Shown here: positions 9,096 through 21,363 of the stretch, one piece after another | Layout: each line of letters opens with the position of its first letter | How positions within the stretch are numbered: position 1 is the stretch's first letter | Assembly: GCA_049487715.1 (NCBI GenBank) | Contig: CP150583.1 | Coordinates: forward strand, 186,001-250,000 | Direction: 5' to 3' | DNA from: Pycnococcus provasolii | Lineage: Eukaryota > Chlorophyta > Pseudoscourfieldiophyceae > Pseudoscourfieldiales | Length of the DNA: 64,000 nt | The notes under the pieces: model-generated | What the model saw: the letters and a program-made list of their open reading frames with translations, nothing else | Told to the model about the DNA's origin: nothing | Databases searched by the model: none | Program-made: the position numbers and the translations under genes

Positions 9096-12000
9096 ATGGT
9101 GGATGGCAAGGGCGAAGCAGCTGTGCAGCGCGACCGACTTGACTTAGAAAAGAGGAAAAAACACGAAAGACAAGCATGGTTCGGATGGGCGGGTTCGACG
9201 AGGGTGAGGCTCGTCATAAACGTCCTCGCCGGGCTGTTGCTCTTGGTCTCCTTGCACTGGGCAATCACACACGCAGTCGCGTTCGTTTTCGCAACGACGG
9301 CGCAGGGAAGAGGTTCGGCGTCCACGTTGACAACCGTGCCGGTGCTGCTCTGGAGCGAGCCTGACGCAGACAATGAAACGTTGCCGGGACCGCGCACTCT
9401 GCCGGGACACACTCTAGACGACGAAGAGCTGCAAAACGCCACCGAATCACTTCAGCTTGAGAGCGCGACGAGGGAATACGCGGCATCCGCCGCGCGCGAT
9501 CCCGGTGCACTCAACGACGATCCACGACACTTGCATACGTACGTCGACGTGCACGGAGACTTCGGTCCTGGTGAGGACGGCAAGGCGCGCCTGCTAAAGT
9601 ATAAGACGGCAAGCGCCGCTGTAGACGAGCCAGGCGTCTCGCTCACGCACGGCTGCCCCGACATGCGGTTCGGCGCAAGCTGTAAGGTACACCTGTGCAC
9701 CACGCGCGCATATCTACCTGGCCGAAACTTTCTCGCACGCGCACGAAACCGTGACGATCACGACGGCGCGTGGTTTCGACGAAAGGCGCTTCTTCGCCTC
9801 ATGCTGCGAGGTCGCGAGTACGGCTACGCCGCATCGCAAACGCAGGACCAGCAGGAAATCCCTCGCCATGTGCGACCTGCCGTGTACCAGCTCGATCCAG
9901 CGCTTGGATTGAACGAGCATCTTCTAGGACTCACGAGAGTTCTCGCTCAAGCTCTGAAAGAGGACAGACCACTTGCCGTCCTCGATCCAAACCACGCGTG
10001 GGCCACGCGGCACGCGCAGAACGATCGCAATCACAAACATCCTGACGTCAACCTTGGCATCTGCTCAACGATAGGGGTGAACATGTCAACCGTTGGCGGT
10101 AAGCACCGCACGTTGCCACGAAGATTCGACTGTTTCGTTAACCCACTTCCATTCTACACAGCCAGCATCGTGCGCTTCGGACACTTTGCGGCACTCACCC
10201 GTCCTCCTGATGACACCAATGATGAATTCGGCGAGTCTGCCGCTACGTCCGTCGCAACATTGCTGCGCATTCGCCACGGCGACGGCTCTGACTCTACGAC
10301 GGCGGGCGCCATCGCCGCATCGCATGTGCTTCGTGCGGACCATCAACATCCGCCACCTCCTCGTATGTGGTATGCTCAACCGCCACCGATGGCACCGTGG
10401 AATTCGAATTCATGGACAGCGCAGCCTCCACCACCACCAAGGCCTGGATTTAATCAAGGTAAGGCGATGACTGCCGCAGCAGCAGCAGACTATGAGGCGA
10501 CAAGAGACTTGCTTGATCGTTTCGATGCGATCAGTGCGCGACAGGCGGTGAGAGAAGCAGAGAATGCAACGGAAAGCGACGTTGATGGCGACAATTTGTG
10601 GCAGGACGATGAGAACATGGAGCAGTTGCGTCAGAACTTTGGAATGAAGAATGCTTCAGCAGAAAAGTTAGTCGTTACGAAAGACGCACCAACCATGGGA
10701 GATGATGACCATTCGTTTTCGGAGGATCTTGGCCTTCCTGGTCGTCGCAGGCAACTTCTTAAAAAGAAAAAGCGCATGCCATCGCCACCACCTCCAAGTA
10801 CATTCGACGAGTTTATGCGCTACTACCATGCAAATAGCACAGAGCGAAAAGAAATTCAGAAGGAACGAGAGTCAACTGAGAAGGAACGAGTGGAAAAGAT
10901 TAAGCGTGGCGAACAAGGCGAAAAAGCGTTGAAAGATCTCAAGAGGGAGGCATTTCGAGACCATGTTGAGAGAAAGATGAACAATGAGAAGGTCAAGGAG
11001 GATCTCTACGTTGATCTGGAAGTTTCGCATGCTGCAAATAAAGCCATCAATGAAGCTTTCGAAAAGGGCCAGATTTACGTTGCACCTCCTCAGCCACCAC
11101 TTCCACCACCCGAATCTTTGGAAAACGATGACATTCGCATCGATGCTGATGCGCTAGCTGCAGCTGCTCGAGACGCTGCTGTTCCGGCTGATGAAACTTC
11201 AAATGTCGTGGTTGAACACAAGACACTTGGAACCGTAATAGTTGGTGCAGGCACGTCAACTGAGGACCGAGCGACAATCGAGCGTATGCGCGATAACGAT
11301 CGCCGAGGTAATTCAGATGAATTCGACCAACGCACTGAATTAGAACCGGCGACCAGCGGCGAGGTGAACGAGCTTGCACATCAGCTTGGGATTCATCGCA
11401 AAGCTCCACCGCAACCACCATCATTGCGACCACTCGAGGAAATAACAGAAGATTCCACAGAAGAATTCTTCTACTCTGCCGAAGGACGCACAAAATTCGT
11501 CTCGCCGCCACCCGCACCATATCCGCCATCTCCACCTATTGACGGTGTCTCTCCTCCCCCTCTGCCATTTCCTCCTCCAATGCCTCAACCACCGTTTTAC
11601 AATTGCTCTGAGGATAATGCTTGCCCGCCGCCTGCACCAATGGCACCTGATCAACCTCCTGCTCCTCCTCTAAACGCATCTGAGCGGATCGTACCTCTGC
11701 ACGAGACGTTTCAAGAGCAAGCAGAAGATTTGCTGAAAAACATCTTATGGTGAAGATGGCCGCGGAGTTGGAGTTGCCCTTGCCGCGGATCTTGCGGAAG
11801 GTGTAGCCGATGCTCCTGCTGATGATACTGTTGGTAGCACAGATGATGAGGACCGACTTGATCTTGATGCTGTTGATAGTGCGACAAAAGCAAGTCTGGG
11901 AAATCTTGAAATTTTGAAAGATGCCGCAATTGACCCTCTTGGAATGCTTGCAGAAGGTGGAGAAGCCCTAATTCAGCGCGATTTACCGTCAGTCGAGGCG

Positions 12001-14905
12001 ATTTGGCATGCTGTAGCTGCGAACGCAACGCCGGCTTGGCTCGGCGCGACTCGTACTGCATTTGATGACTTTCGGAGAGTTTATCTGGCAAAACCTAGTC
12101 TTTCTTCAGAATGGATTTTTGCGCAAGCAGCGACTCTAATGTTCGCACCAACACGCGCTGTACTTCACCTTACAAACATACTTGCTGAACGCATTGGCTA
12201 TGATGAAGAAAGAGAGCTAGATCGCGCAAAGGATGCTGAGTTGTACGCCGATGTTCCTTACCGATGGCCAAGGTTTCCAACTGTTGGTATTTTGGCAATT
12301 GGTGGTGGCGAGATGTTGAAACGGGGCGGAATAAGCCAAGTTGGTGCGCGTTGTGTGGATCAGTACATCAAAAAGAAATGTGACAAGGACACTATAGCCA
12401 TAAAAGATGTCGAAAAGAAGGGAGGCAAAGACAAAGACTGGAGAAATGTGGCTGAACGCGTCGCTCATATGTTTAAAAATCTCGGGCCTGAATCAATGAT
12501 CCAGAATCTGAAAATGAAAGAACTCACCAACAAAAAAGGAGGCATGAAAATGAAAGTTTGGGAACAGCTGAAGGTAAGCCGCTGTGATCTGACGGAACAT
12601 AAAGGTGATATGACTCCACAAGCTGCGGCGCTCCGAAAGAAGTATCGCAACGAGGCACGAGCTTTCTGCTTCTCTAGCAAAGATTTTGTTGCCCCGGCAC
12701 GCGCGTTGTATGCATTGTATGGCATGACAGGGTACCGAATCGTGTCAGACGATCCAATTATTCTTAACGGATTGTCGAACTATCTCTGCCCAAAAAAGAT
12801 TGGACCTGACACGCCAACATGCGAACTGATACTTGTCGGACGACCAAAGCTGGACAAACGTAACGCCCCAGACGATCCGTTGCATTGGGACTTTGAGAAG
12901 ATTCCGAAGATGCCACGACAAACTCCAGGCGCAGGGAAGCGCGCGTATGATGCATGGATGAACACTCATGGCTCGAAGTTTTCGGATGGTGACATTAGCC
13001 AGCGCTGGGCAGCTGCGCTTCATCTGCTCCGTGGAGCAGATGCACTTGTCGGTGTCAGCAGAACGGCAAAGCTTCCGCTTCTCTTGATGCAAGGCCGGCA
13101 TGGAACTATGCCCCCTTATATTATGCTTGACGCACCTCCCCCTCGTATGTATCCGCCGTGCTATGATCGCGGCACAGCGCGTCCGATGGATGCCAAACAA
13201 ACTTGCAACAAAAGCCCATCGTAAGTTTTGTGCGCAAGGTACAAGTCATCGAAGCTACACTTTGATTGAGGACTGCGCGTCGAATCGCAACGGCGCGACA
13301 TGTCGTGATGTTTGTCAGCTCAGCGGCTCAGAAGATTTGTTGCAGGCGCACATTGACGAGGTGAACGCAAAAGAAACGGGAAACAAGACAGAGGGCCGAG
13401 CTGCTGAGGCATGGTCGTATCCTTGGGGCGTACAAGCGGAGGGAATGAATAGAAATGGCATTTATTTCGTAGAGGCAGTTGCTAAAGAGACCGAACAAGC
13501 ACTTACAACATCAAAGGGAGGTAAACGCGTCGAAAACATCCGACATGGTCGTGTTGATGCCAAGCCTGACATTTGGTACGCAGAGCAGACCAAGGAGGTG
13601 ATTGCTCGCGGCCCACCTGCGGCACCAACCGATTTGCATATAATCGATGTTGCCTCCGCTAAAAATATTACATCTGCGAGGTGGAAAGATGGGCGTCTTG
13701 TCTCTCCAATGCATGGAGGTTACGCCGTACTCGGTTGGAACGCGCGATCTACCGTTAGCGAGGAGGAACTACGCAAGGCAGATCTTTCGCGGTACGAAGT
13801 CGAAATCGCGTCAGAACCTTGTGAAGCTCTTGCTGCACAACGCGCGGCAAACGAGGCTGCCTTGAGAAAGGCTGCTCGTAAAAAGTTCTCGAAGAAGCTA
13901 GCGGCGGCACCACTTGAAGCTTTCGTGAATCCGGATGCCAATCATCCTTGCCAATTGCGGCCGCCACAGCATGTCCTGAACTGCGAGCCATACGACGGTC
14001 CGGATTGCGAACCTACGGTGAAAATCGCGAATCTCGCTGTTGGTCCCAGGAATATGTATGCGGTTCGCGTAAGAAGCCTCAATCAAGCTGGTTATTCTCC
14101 ATGGAGCAGACCCGTGAGCTTTGAGCTTCCCGCAGTACCGCCCTTTATTGAGGAAGCCCCACGCGTCGTCGAGCACACGGATAGCTCATATCGTGAGCTC
14201 GACAAGAATGATGGCACAGACCTGGGCGGAGCAATGCTGACCGGTGGCGCCGTCTCTTCTCTAAGGAAACGCGGATTTGGATTGCGAGTTGATGTTTCCT
14301 ACGCTAAGGCTATTGAGAATGGGGAACCGGCGATTGAAGCTGAGGTTGTGTTGACCATTGGCACAGGTGCCGATTCGGTTGACTTCGACGAGGAGAACAA
14401 TCCATCGTCGGAACATTCAAACGTGCTTGGTCAATCCCATCCGCAACCGACATCGCATCAGGTGGATGTTGGAAAAATGGGAACAACTCTTCGTTCGTCG
14501 CATCTGACCGTAGGTCCGTCTACCACGACGATGGGAGATCTGATACCAGGCGCATTGTATGTTGCGCGCGTGCGGTACCGCAGCGAGTCGGGTTGGGGAC
14601 CATTTAGCCCACCGACGGAGTATCGCGCACCTACCGCCACTGAACTGGCGAACAGAAAGGGAGGCGGAGGCGTTGGAAAGCACTTCAGGGCCCCAAGTCT
14701 CGGACGTTCGCCGCCAGCTCCATGGCCTCCGAGAGCTCCGGAAGGAACATCTCTTTCCATGGCCATTCCGGACGAGTTGAAGTCGTGGGCCCAGGGCAAA
14801 TCGCCAGAGGGCGGCTTTGTATCTGAAGACGAGAAAGAGGGGAGAAGATTCAGCCTGATTTCAAGGGGCAGGGATGCACTCCTCAACTACAGGAGGAACC
14901 CATAA
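9096..14905 (+). CDS. Giant type II membrane glycosyltransferase-like protein with FN3 domains (frame broken twice)
   Basis: Three consecutive plus-strand frames read as one protein of about 1,930 residues. Frame 1 runs 9096 to a TGA at 11753, frame 2 from about 11737 to 13224, and frame 3 from about 13210 to 14905. Removing one A in the run at 11736-11740 and one in 13210-13213 joins them. A signal-anchor helix lies at about 37-65, followed by a lumenal stem. GLNEHLLGLTRVLAQALKED and then VSDDPIILNGL and LLRGADALVGVSRT resemble the spaced motifs of fucosyltransferase-like (GT23/NodZ-type) enzymes. Long Pro-rich and charged insertions separate them. The C-terminus has two fibronectin III-like units, ending near NLAVGPRNMYAVRVRS and ARVRYRSESGWGPFSPP. 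The enzyme class is tentative. A GTAAGT at 13221 makes an intron a possible alternative for the second break. Confidence 0.6.
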
Positions 14906-15100
14906 TACTTATATTTCTGTAATATAGATTGTTTTACCTAAGATCATTATCATGATCGTATTAGATTACAATTGGACAAGTAGGGACGTCTTCTTAAGCA
15001 ATGTTCGCAAATCAAGTTTGGGTGGGAGTGCAGCAAAAAGCAAGGAGTCGCGCCGCGTCTAACCTGGCATCTTCCCCCTTGCCCGACCTAACAAACGATT
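14906..15100. other. Short spacer between convergent genes
   Basis: AT-rich trailer between the giant gene and the poly(A) polymerase gene, both of which end here. I see no further feature. Confidence 0.4.
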
Positions 15101-17847
15101 CTACGCTCGTAGAACGCGCTGTTTCGTAGCCTTCTTTCTCCTCCGTTTGGCTGCTTTCTTGGAGGTTCTGCCCTGGTTGACATGATGCAGAGCTTGACCA
15201 GACTTTCTATCGTTATGTCCTTTTTGTTTGCCACTCTTTGTCTTTCCCTTGCGAGTCGACTCTGACAAACCACGATTTTCCATCGCAAATTTGCCACCGG
15301 ATTTGTTCCGCTTTCCATGTTCGAGCTGTCGCACCTGGGCCGTGACGGAGTTTCTCACGGCATCCCATGCAGCCTTTAACGATGGGTAGCTCACCTTAAG
15401 CCCAACTGGCTCGAGAGGTACCCAACCATACGGACCGTGTATCAGCGCTGCAGCCGCTGTGGAGAATGCCTTCTGTATCCATGGCCACTTGTGAGCCGTC
15501 TTACCAATATTACGAGAAGGATCCTGACCAAGAAGAATGAGCAAACACGTGGGGTTGTGTGGATTTGTTTCGTGTGCAACGTGTGTTTGTTTGTTTGTGT
15601 TTGTTTTGGTTGTACGCATTTAAGTTTTGATTGACGCAAAGAATACATAAGATTGATTGGAATAGTGCGCGCGGTAGGTGAAAGCCAGAGTAAAACAAGC
15701 AACAATAATGCATCCCTGACGTTTGTGTGGATGGGAAAGCGCAAGAAAAAAGAAAATATGGGTGGGTAATGGTTCACCATGTTGGGACACACCCATGCGC
15801 GAAGGCGGATTGACGTACCTGTGGATCGCAAAGAACCAATGTTGATTTCGGTCCTCCATGCTGGTTGCGATTCCCCAGCCGTAGCTTTTCCGATCGGCTC
15901 GGATGTGCAAGCGGCGCCGTGGAATGCCCTGCTAAACGGCCTCCTGCCGCAATCGGTGGCGGATCGGACGGGTTCACTTCAAAGTATGGCGGAGTTGCGG
16001 AGTAAAAGAGCAGCATATCACGGAACATGTTCCCGTAATCCGTCAGTCCCTTGCACTCGGTATTGCCCGCAAGCAATTCGTGTCGTATGCGACCTTTGAT
16101 GAAGGTCAGGCTCAACGCAAATACACCGTACGAGCCTACGCCTCCTGACACCACATCGTTGATTTCCGCCTCCCTTAGCAAACGCTTTGTGCACATGATC
16201 AGCGGGCGCAGAGCATGGTGTGATCGACACGCGGTGAGGACGAGCTGTGTCGCCATCACACCATTCAACGTGGCGATTGAGAGATCAACGTCGCAAGACG
16301 TGCGGATGTCGTGATACTTGAGCAGAGGCACACGAGCGCTGTGGATGAGCTGTCCGGTTTTCTTATTCTTGGTAACTCCGGACAGATTCAGGGCGCGCCG
16401 TAGCTGCGTGAGATTTCCGACAATAATATTGCGTTCAGCTTTCCTTGTGATTCCACCAGCTTTCTGTGTACTCTTCGCATTCACGACATTGAGAATGACC
16501 GCATCGATGTCGCTCGCCGCACCAGAAAGCCACGATGGTGCTGGTCCCAGGATGGTGACACTGCCAATGCTTGCATTACCCTCGACGTGCCTTGTGATGG
16601 CGACTTGTGCTTTGGTCTCTGTATTATGTGCCAACATCTCGTCGACGCAGACGGGAGCTGCATCTTCTGCTTTTGCAACGAGATCGTCTTTCTCCGTCTC
16701 TTTGTCCTCTTCCTCCTCTTCGTCGTCATCGTCTTCCTGTAAGAAAGTCGTCGTCGTCGTCGTCGTCGTCGTCAACGTCGTCGTCGTCGTCGTCGTCGTC
16801 AACGTCGTAGTCGTCGTCGTCAACGTCGTCAATTCCATGTCCATCGTCTGTATCACTTTCATCAGTGAGACCCCACAAGTCAACGAGCTCATGTCGTTTT
16901 GGTTGCACGCTCGTTTTGCCCACGATTCCCGCGACCGAATCCTTCTGCATCAATACGAGCTGAGCCATCTCTCTGCGCACCTGCTCTTCCACGGTGCCTT
17001 GGTCACGTGTCTGATCAAGTTGGGCATTTTCAGTCGTTGCCTCCGTGTCACCTGCGCGCAAGCTTAGGCAGGTTGCGCGGCTTCCAAATACGGTCACCAC
17101 CGCGTGGCTTCCTAAGAGCTCCTGTACAACGCGTTCGAGCGCCGACAGCGAGTGGCCGATTCTCACAAGCTCAGCGCGTGTTGGAAGATTCGCCTTGACG
17201 AAGTGAGCCACCTCTTGGTGAAGGTTATTGAGTGCGCTGTTCCCGCCAGTAGACGAGCTCGACTCGACGACCCGTTCCATACGCCGTCGTTCCGCATCAG
17301 CCTCCTGCTCACACGCGTCGATGACTTCGCCCCACGACGGGGACTGTTGTAGTGGTGACGATGTCAGTGGCAGTGGTGGTGGCGGTTCGTCTGCGTCCGA
17401 GTCGGTATCCACCTCTCCACTGAAGAAGGTGGTGTTGTCAGTGCCCGCATCGGTGCGTCGAAACTTACTCATCTGCGCCACTGCCTCTGCTGCTGCTGCC
17501 GCCGTCGTTTCAGGAACAGCTCGCTTTTTTGCGACTGCCTCGCGATGCCACGTCATACTCTGCGGCTTTCGCACGAGCGTGTGTTTCCCAACTCTGCTGT
17601 ACGAGGACACGCCTGCACCAGCGGAGACTTCAAAATTCTTGTTGAAGTCTGTTCTTGTCTTTGTCACATTCGTATTCTGAGGCTGCACACGCGCACCTCC
17701 CCCCCTGTTGTGAGCGGGAGCTGCGTGTTCGCTTCCTCCACCACCGCCACCAGCACCGTTCACAGACCTCACCCAAGTGTTCTTCTTGTCGCGACGCGGC
17801 ATCTTCTGAGAATTGCGGTGTGGGAGAGGTGGATTGTATCCGGGCAC
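15101..17847 (-). CDS. Non-canonical poly(A) polymerase, TRF4/PAPD5-7 type (spliced, disrupted palm)
   Basis: The product is a nucleotidyltransferase of the TRF4/TENT4 group, which adds short A-tails to nuclear RNAs for surveillance. The first ATG is at 17847 and a second at 17802. The last intron is clear: donor GTACGT at 15818, acceptor ending at 15524, both phase 0, joining LVLCDPQ to DPSRNIGKTA. The core shows VFGSRATCLSL, then SDIDAVIL and CDVDLSI with the three catalytic aspartates, then NDVVSGGVGSYGVFALS. About 190 codons, including a pure GAC/Asp run, separate the GS motif from SDID, and the frame changes there. The break at about 16736-16760 is either a one-base indel or an intron ending TTTCTTACAG at 16737. 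The C-terminus is highly basic. Confidence 0.8.
16746..16830 (-). repeat. GAC trinucleotide run in the poly(A) polymerase gene
   Basis: The sequence is an almost pure GAC repeat, broken by GTT and TAC, read on the minus strand. In one frame it encodes polyaspartate and in another polythreonine. It spans the point where the gene changes frame. Confidence 0.8.
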
Positions 17848-18145
17848 GTATATGAGGTGGGATCAGATGGGGTTTCCCATTCTGGTTTCCCATGATGTTG
17901 TCACGGAGTTAGGGGTTTGCCTGAGGAGAAGCACGGGACTCGGGAGAGGTTTTCTTCTCGGCGAATTGGCGCGTTGATGGCTGATCGTGCGCCCGAGGGA
18001 CTGTTCGTCCCGACCGTGCCCGCCGACCCGACAGTCAGCCCGATCGCAAAACCCGACGAGTCCATCCAGGTCAACGCCCGACCACCCGACCACCCGACCC
18101 CCTGACCTCCGGACCCTCTTAAGCTTAGGGCGCACAAACGCAGCC

Positions 18146-20329
18146 ATGGCCGACACGCCAGCCTCGACGACGAGGTCGCGAAGCAGGAACGTGCACTCGA
18201 GCGGCTCCAGCAACAGAACGCAGGCCGCGGCCGCAGCAACGAGCGCGAGCAAGAAGGACAACCCGCTCAGGCAGGCGCCTCCGCTCACGCCAGCCTCGGC
18301 GCTCAACAGCAGCAGGAACAGCGACGCCGGAGCGGGGAAGCCTCCACGAGCTGGTGCGCCTCCACGAGCTGGTGCGCCTCCACGAGCTGGTGCGAGCAAG
18401 CCGAAACGCCAAACGTTGCAGCAGCGCGATGACAATGCCGTGCTCAAGAATGTGGGCGATAAGTTTTACCGGTATGGCAGCTCTCTTGGCCGCTTGCGAG
18501 AGACGTTCCGCAAACTGGACACGGACGGGAGTGGTGAGCTCAGCTACGACGAGCTCAAGACGGGGCTGGACGTATTCAACTTCGGCTTGAATGACCGGCA
18601 ATTTGAACTTCTCATGTCCAGAATCGACCCGGACGGTGATGGCAGCACAACGTAAGTCACTCTTTCCTGAATTCCTGCGCGGGATAAGGGACCCGCGACA
18701 GGTGAATATTGCATTTGAACATAACCTTAACAGCGCCCTCCTTGCACCACACACCACACTACGCGCACACACATGAAACATAAATGCACGCCATGACCCT
18801 TGCACTTTCACAGGTATGAAGAATTCATGAAATATTTTGACAACTTCGCTCCGCTCGATGGCGATCAATACAAGGGTAAGCCAGAGAAGGTCGTCAAGGA
18901 CAACGTGCGAACAGGCGCGCCGTGGGTTCCCATCAAAAGTGAGTTTCAAAGCTTCGACGCACCGCTCGCGGGTGCGGAGAAGGAGGAGGAGCCATTCGAG
19001 ACTGGTTCGCTCGAAGAGGCTTTTGCAGACCGTCGCGCGACGATGCTCATAAGCGACAAATTTCGGCAAAACGACAGCAACATTCGGCAAGCTTTTCGCA
19101 AGGCTGACGACGACCGTAGCGGGTCGATTGACATAAACGAGTTCGTGAAGTGCATGCGCAAGCTGGGTATGGGCATTCCCACGAAGCAGCTGCAGAGAAT
19201 ATTCCATTCTGTTGACGACGACGGCAGTGGCACCATCGACTACGAGGAGTTCGTCAACGAATTCAACGGAGACAAGCCCACGGTTGGGCGGAAAGTGGCT
19301 GCCCACGAATCCGCCCCGGCCACGCCGCCTCCGCTGACACCCCTGTCGCAAGCGGCGGGATCAAGCAGCCATGGCGAGCGCCGAACGAGCGGCGATGGCG
19401 AGGTTGCTCGAATCAACGCGGCTCAGCGCGCGTCGACGCCAGCAAGCGTGGCGAAGGACGTCGCTTTCCTGCGCGAGAAGCTTAGCCAGAGGAGCAAGAA
19501 CATCGCGGGTGTGTTCCGTAGGTACGACGCGAATGGCGACGGGCACCTGAGCGCTGAAGAGCTTCACCGCGGCTTCCAAGACATGGGCATGGACATTGGC
19601 ATGGATTCGGTCACGGCAATCCTGCGTGCCGCGAACCCCAGAGGTGTTGCGAAGGAGATGCATTTCAAGGACTTCTGCAGCTTCGTCGTCGAGCGTGGCG
19701 GAGCGCCGATTGACTCGAGGGGGGGAGCGGCTAGTGCGCCTCTATGGCTCGATGATCCAGCAGGTGAGGGCGTTGGCGGCGGCGTGGACAAGCGCCAGCT
19801 CTTCGGCGCGTCTCCCATCCCCGTCGGCGGCCACCAGTTGCGTCCGAGCAGCCGCGACTCGGTGGTTTCTGCATACAGCCGCAGATCGACGGGGGTGGCG
19901 CGCCATGGTAGATTCGCGAGCACGCCGTTCGAATACGACACCAAGCACATGGTCCAGCCTGTGGCCACGCAAAGCTCCCCGATGGTGAGGGGTCGCACGT
20001 TCGGAGACTGCCTTGCAGACAGCCAGGCTGAGGTGCGTGAACGTGCCCGCGCGAATCGCGAGGCTGTGCTCGTGCAACGCCACGCGGCGAAGATGGCGTA
20101 TGAGGAAGCTCGTAAGGCGGCGGACGAGAAGAAGGCGCGTGCGTTGGACGAGAGTCGCTTGGCAAGCCGAGAGCTGCAGACGCGCCGCTACCTGGAGCGT
20201 ATGCGCTTGTACGAGGTGGCGGGAAGTGGTGGCGGGATGAACAAGGAGCAGCAGCGCAACGTACTTGAAGGACGCGCGCAAGAGCTGTTTGCCAATGGCG
20301 GAGTGACGGAATCGAAGGTGCCGCTATGA
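18146..20329 (+). CDS. Multi-EF-hand calcium-binding protein (two exons)
   Basis: Exon 1 runs 18146-18651 and exon 2 18814-20329, giving 673 residues. The 162-nt intron has donor GTAAGT and acceptor TTTCACAG and splits the loop of the second EF-hand. Five loops are visible: DTDGSGELSYDE, DPDGDGSTTYEE, DDDRSGSIDINE, DDDGSGTIDYEE and DANGDGHLSAEE. A sixth degenerate site follows the last. The N-terminal 90 residues are disordered and include three 18-bp repeats encoding PPRAGA. The C-terminus (about 560-660) is a charged helical, probably coiled-coil, region. Such multi-EF-hand proteins are common among axonemal or signalling calcium sensors; I cannot say which. The start has MADTP in a good Kozak-like context (GCCATGG). 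Confidence 0.85.
18341..18394 (+). repeat. 18-bp coding minisatellite, three copies
   Basis: Three identical copies of CCTCCACGAGCTGGTGCG in the EF-hand gene encode repeated PPRAGA. The identity at third positions suggests recent duplication. Confidence 0.9.
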
Positions 20330-20422
20330 TCAAACGTATCTAAACGGGTAACCCACTTTTTTACCTCTTTATTTACTTTAGCTCGCAATAAGCTAACGGG
20401 TGGTGAAGGGGTTTCGTAGTTT

Positions 20423-21110
20423 CTAGCTTGACTCGCAAAACTTCTCGTACGCCGCGGCATCCATGAGGCTGTCAAGCTCAGCCGGCTTGGTGAGATCAAG
20501 CTTGATCATCCAGCCGTTTCCGTACGCATCGGAGTTCACCGTTCCCGGTTCGTCCGCGAGCGCGCTGTTCACCTCCAGAACCGTGCCGCTGACGGGTGTG
20601 TAGATGTCGCTCGCCGCCTTGACGGACTCAACGGCGCCAATGCTCTCCTTAGCCTCGATGGTCGATCCCACCTCCGGCAGGTCGACGAAGACGATGTCCC
20701 CAAGCGCCTCCTGCGCGTGGTCGGTGATGCCCATTGTCGCGACGTTTCCGTCCATCTTAATCCACTCGTGCTCCTCGTAGTACTTGAGTCCGTCCACAAC
20801 TTTAGCGTATGCCTAGATGCGTGAATGTTTTATTATATCAACAAAAAGGGTGTGCGTGTGAGCCAAACAATACAGAAACGTAGCCGTACGAGGCACAAGG
20901 AGTAGGAGCAAACAAACAAGAACCCATATCCCCAAGTCGTCAACGCAGACAGATCACGAAAGCTAAGACAAGGAAGAGGATTGCACTTACCCGCGAGAAG
21001 GCGTTTCCGATCACGGCGGGCGACGCGGACCTGGCTGATACGCTTGAGAAGGAGAGCGCCCCGTTGAGCGAGTTGCGCGCGAGGAAGGAGCAGGCGGAGG
21101 CGAGGGCCAT
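20423..21110 (-). CDS. GCSH: Glycine cleavage system H protein (two exons)
   Basis: Exon 1 (20991-21110) encodes a 40-residue mitochondrial presequence (MALASACSFLARNSLNGAL). Exon 2 (20423-20812) encodes the mature lipoyl carrier, 169 residues in total. The 178-nt intron is phase 0, with donor GTAAGT at 20990 and acceptor ATCTAG at 20813. The mature part opens with GLKYYEEHEWIK and has the lipoylation site in ESVKAASDIYTPVSG, where the lysine carries lipoate. It shuttles the aminomethyl intermediate among the P, T and L proteins in mitochondrial glycine breakdown, which is part of photorespiration in plants and algae. Length and motifs are typical. Confidence 0.95.
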
Positions 21111-21363
21111 GGTGGCTGTGCAGGAGGATGGCGTCGTCGGAGGGGGAGGGAGAAAGGGAGGGGAAAGGGGGAAAGGAAAGCAAAGGAGGGGGGAAAGATA
21201 AATCAGGTCGATCGGGATGGAGATAGGGTAAGGGGCACGACAAGTCGACAACGGCAACCAAGCGACCGGGTCAGAATGGGGGTTTCCGTGCCCGACCAAT
21301 GCACAAACCCAAATAGATCGAGCACAGGCTGGCATTGCGAAAGTACAGTACAAGTCTAGTAAA

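Noticed and set aside
16757-16892. Poly-threonine leader of the poly(A) polymerase frame
   Set aside because: It is the GAC repeat read one base out of register, not a real protein start; upstream sequence is coding in another frame.
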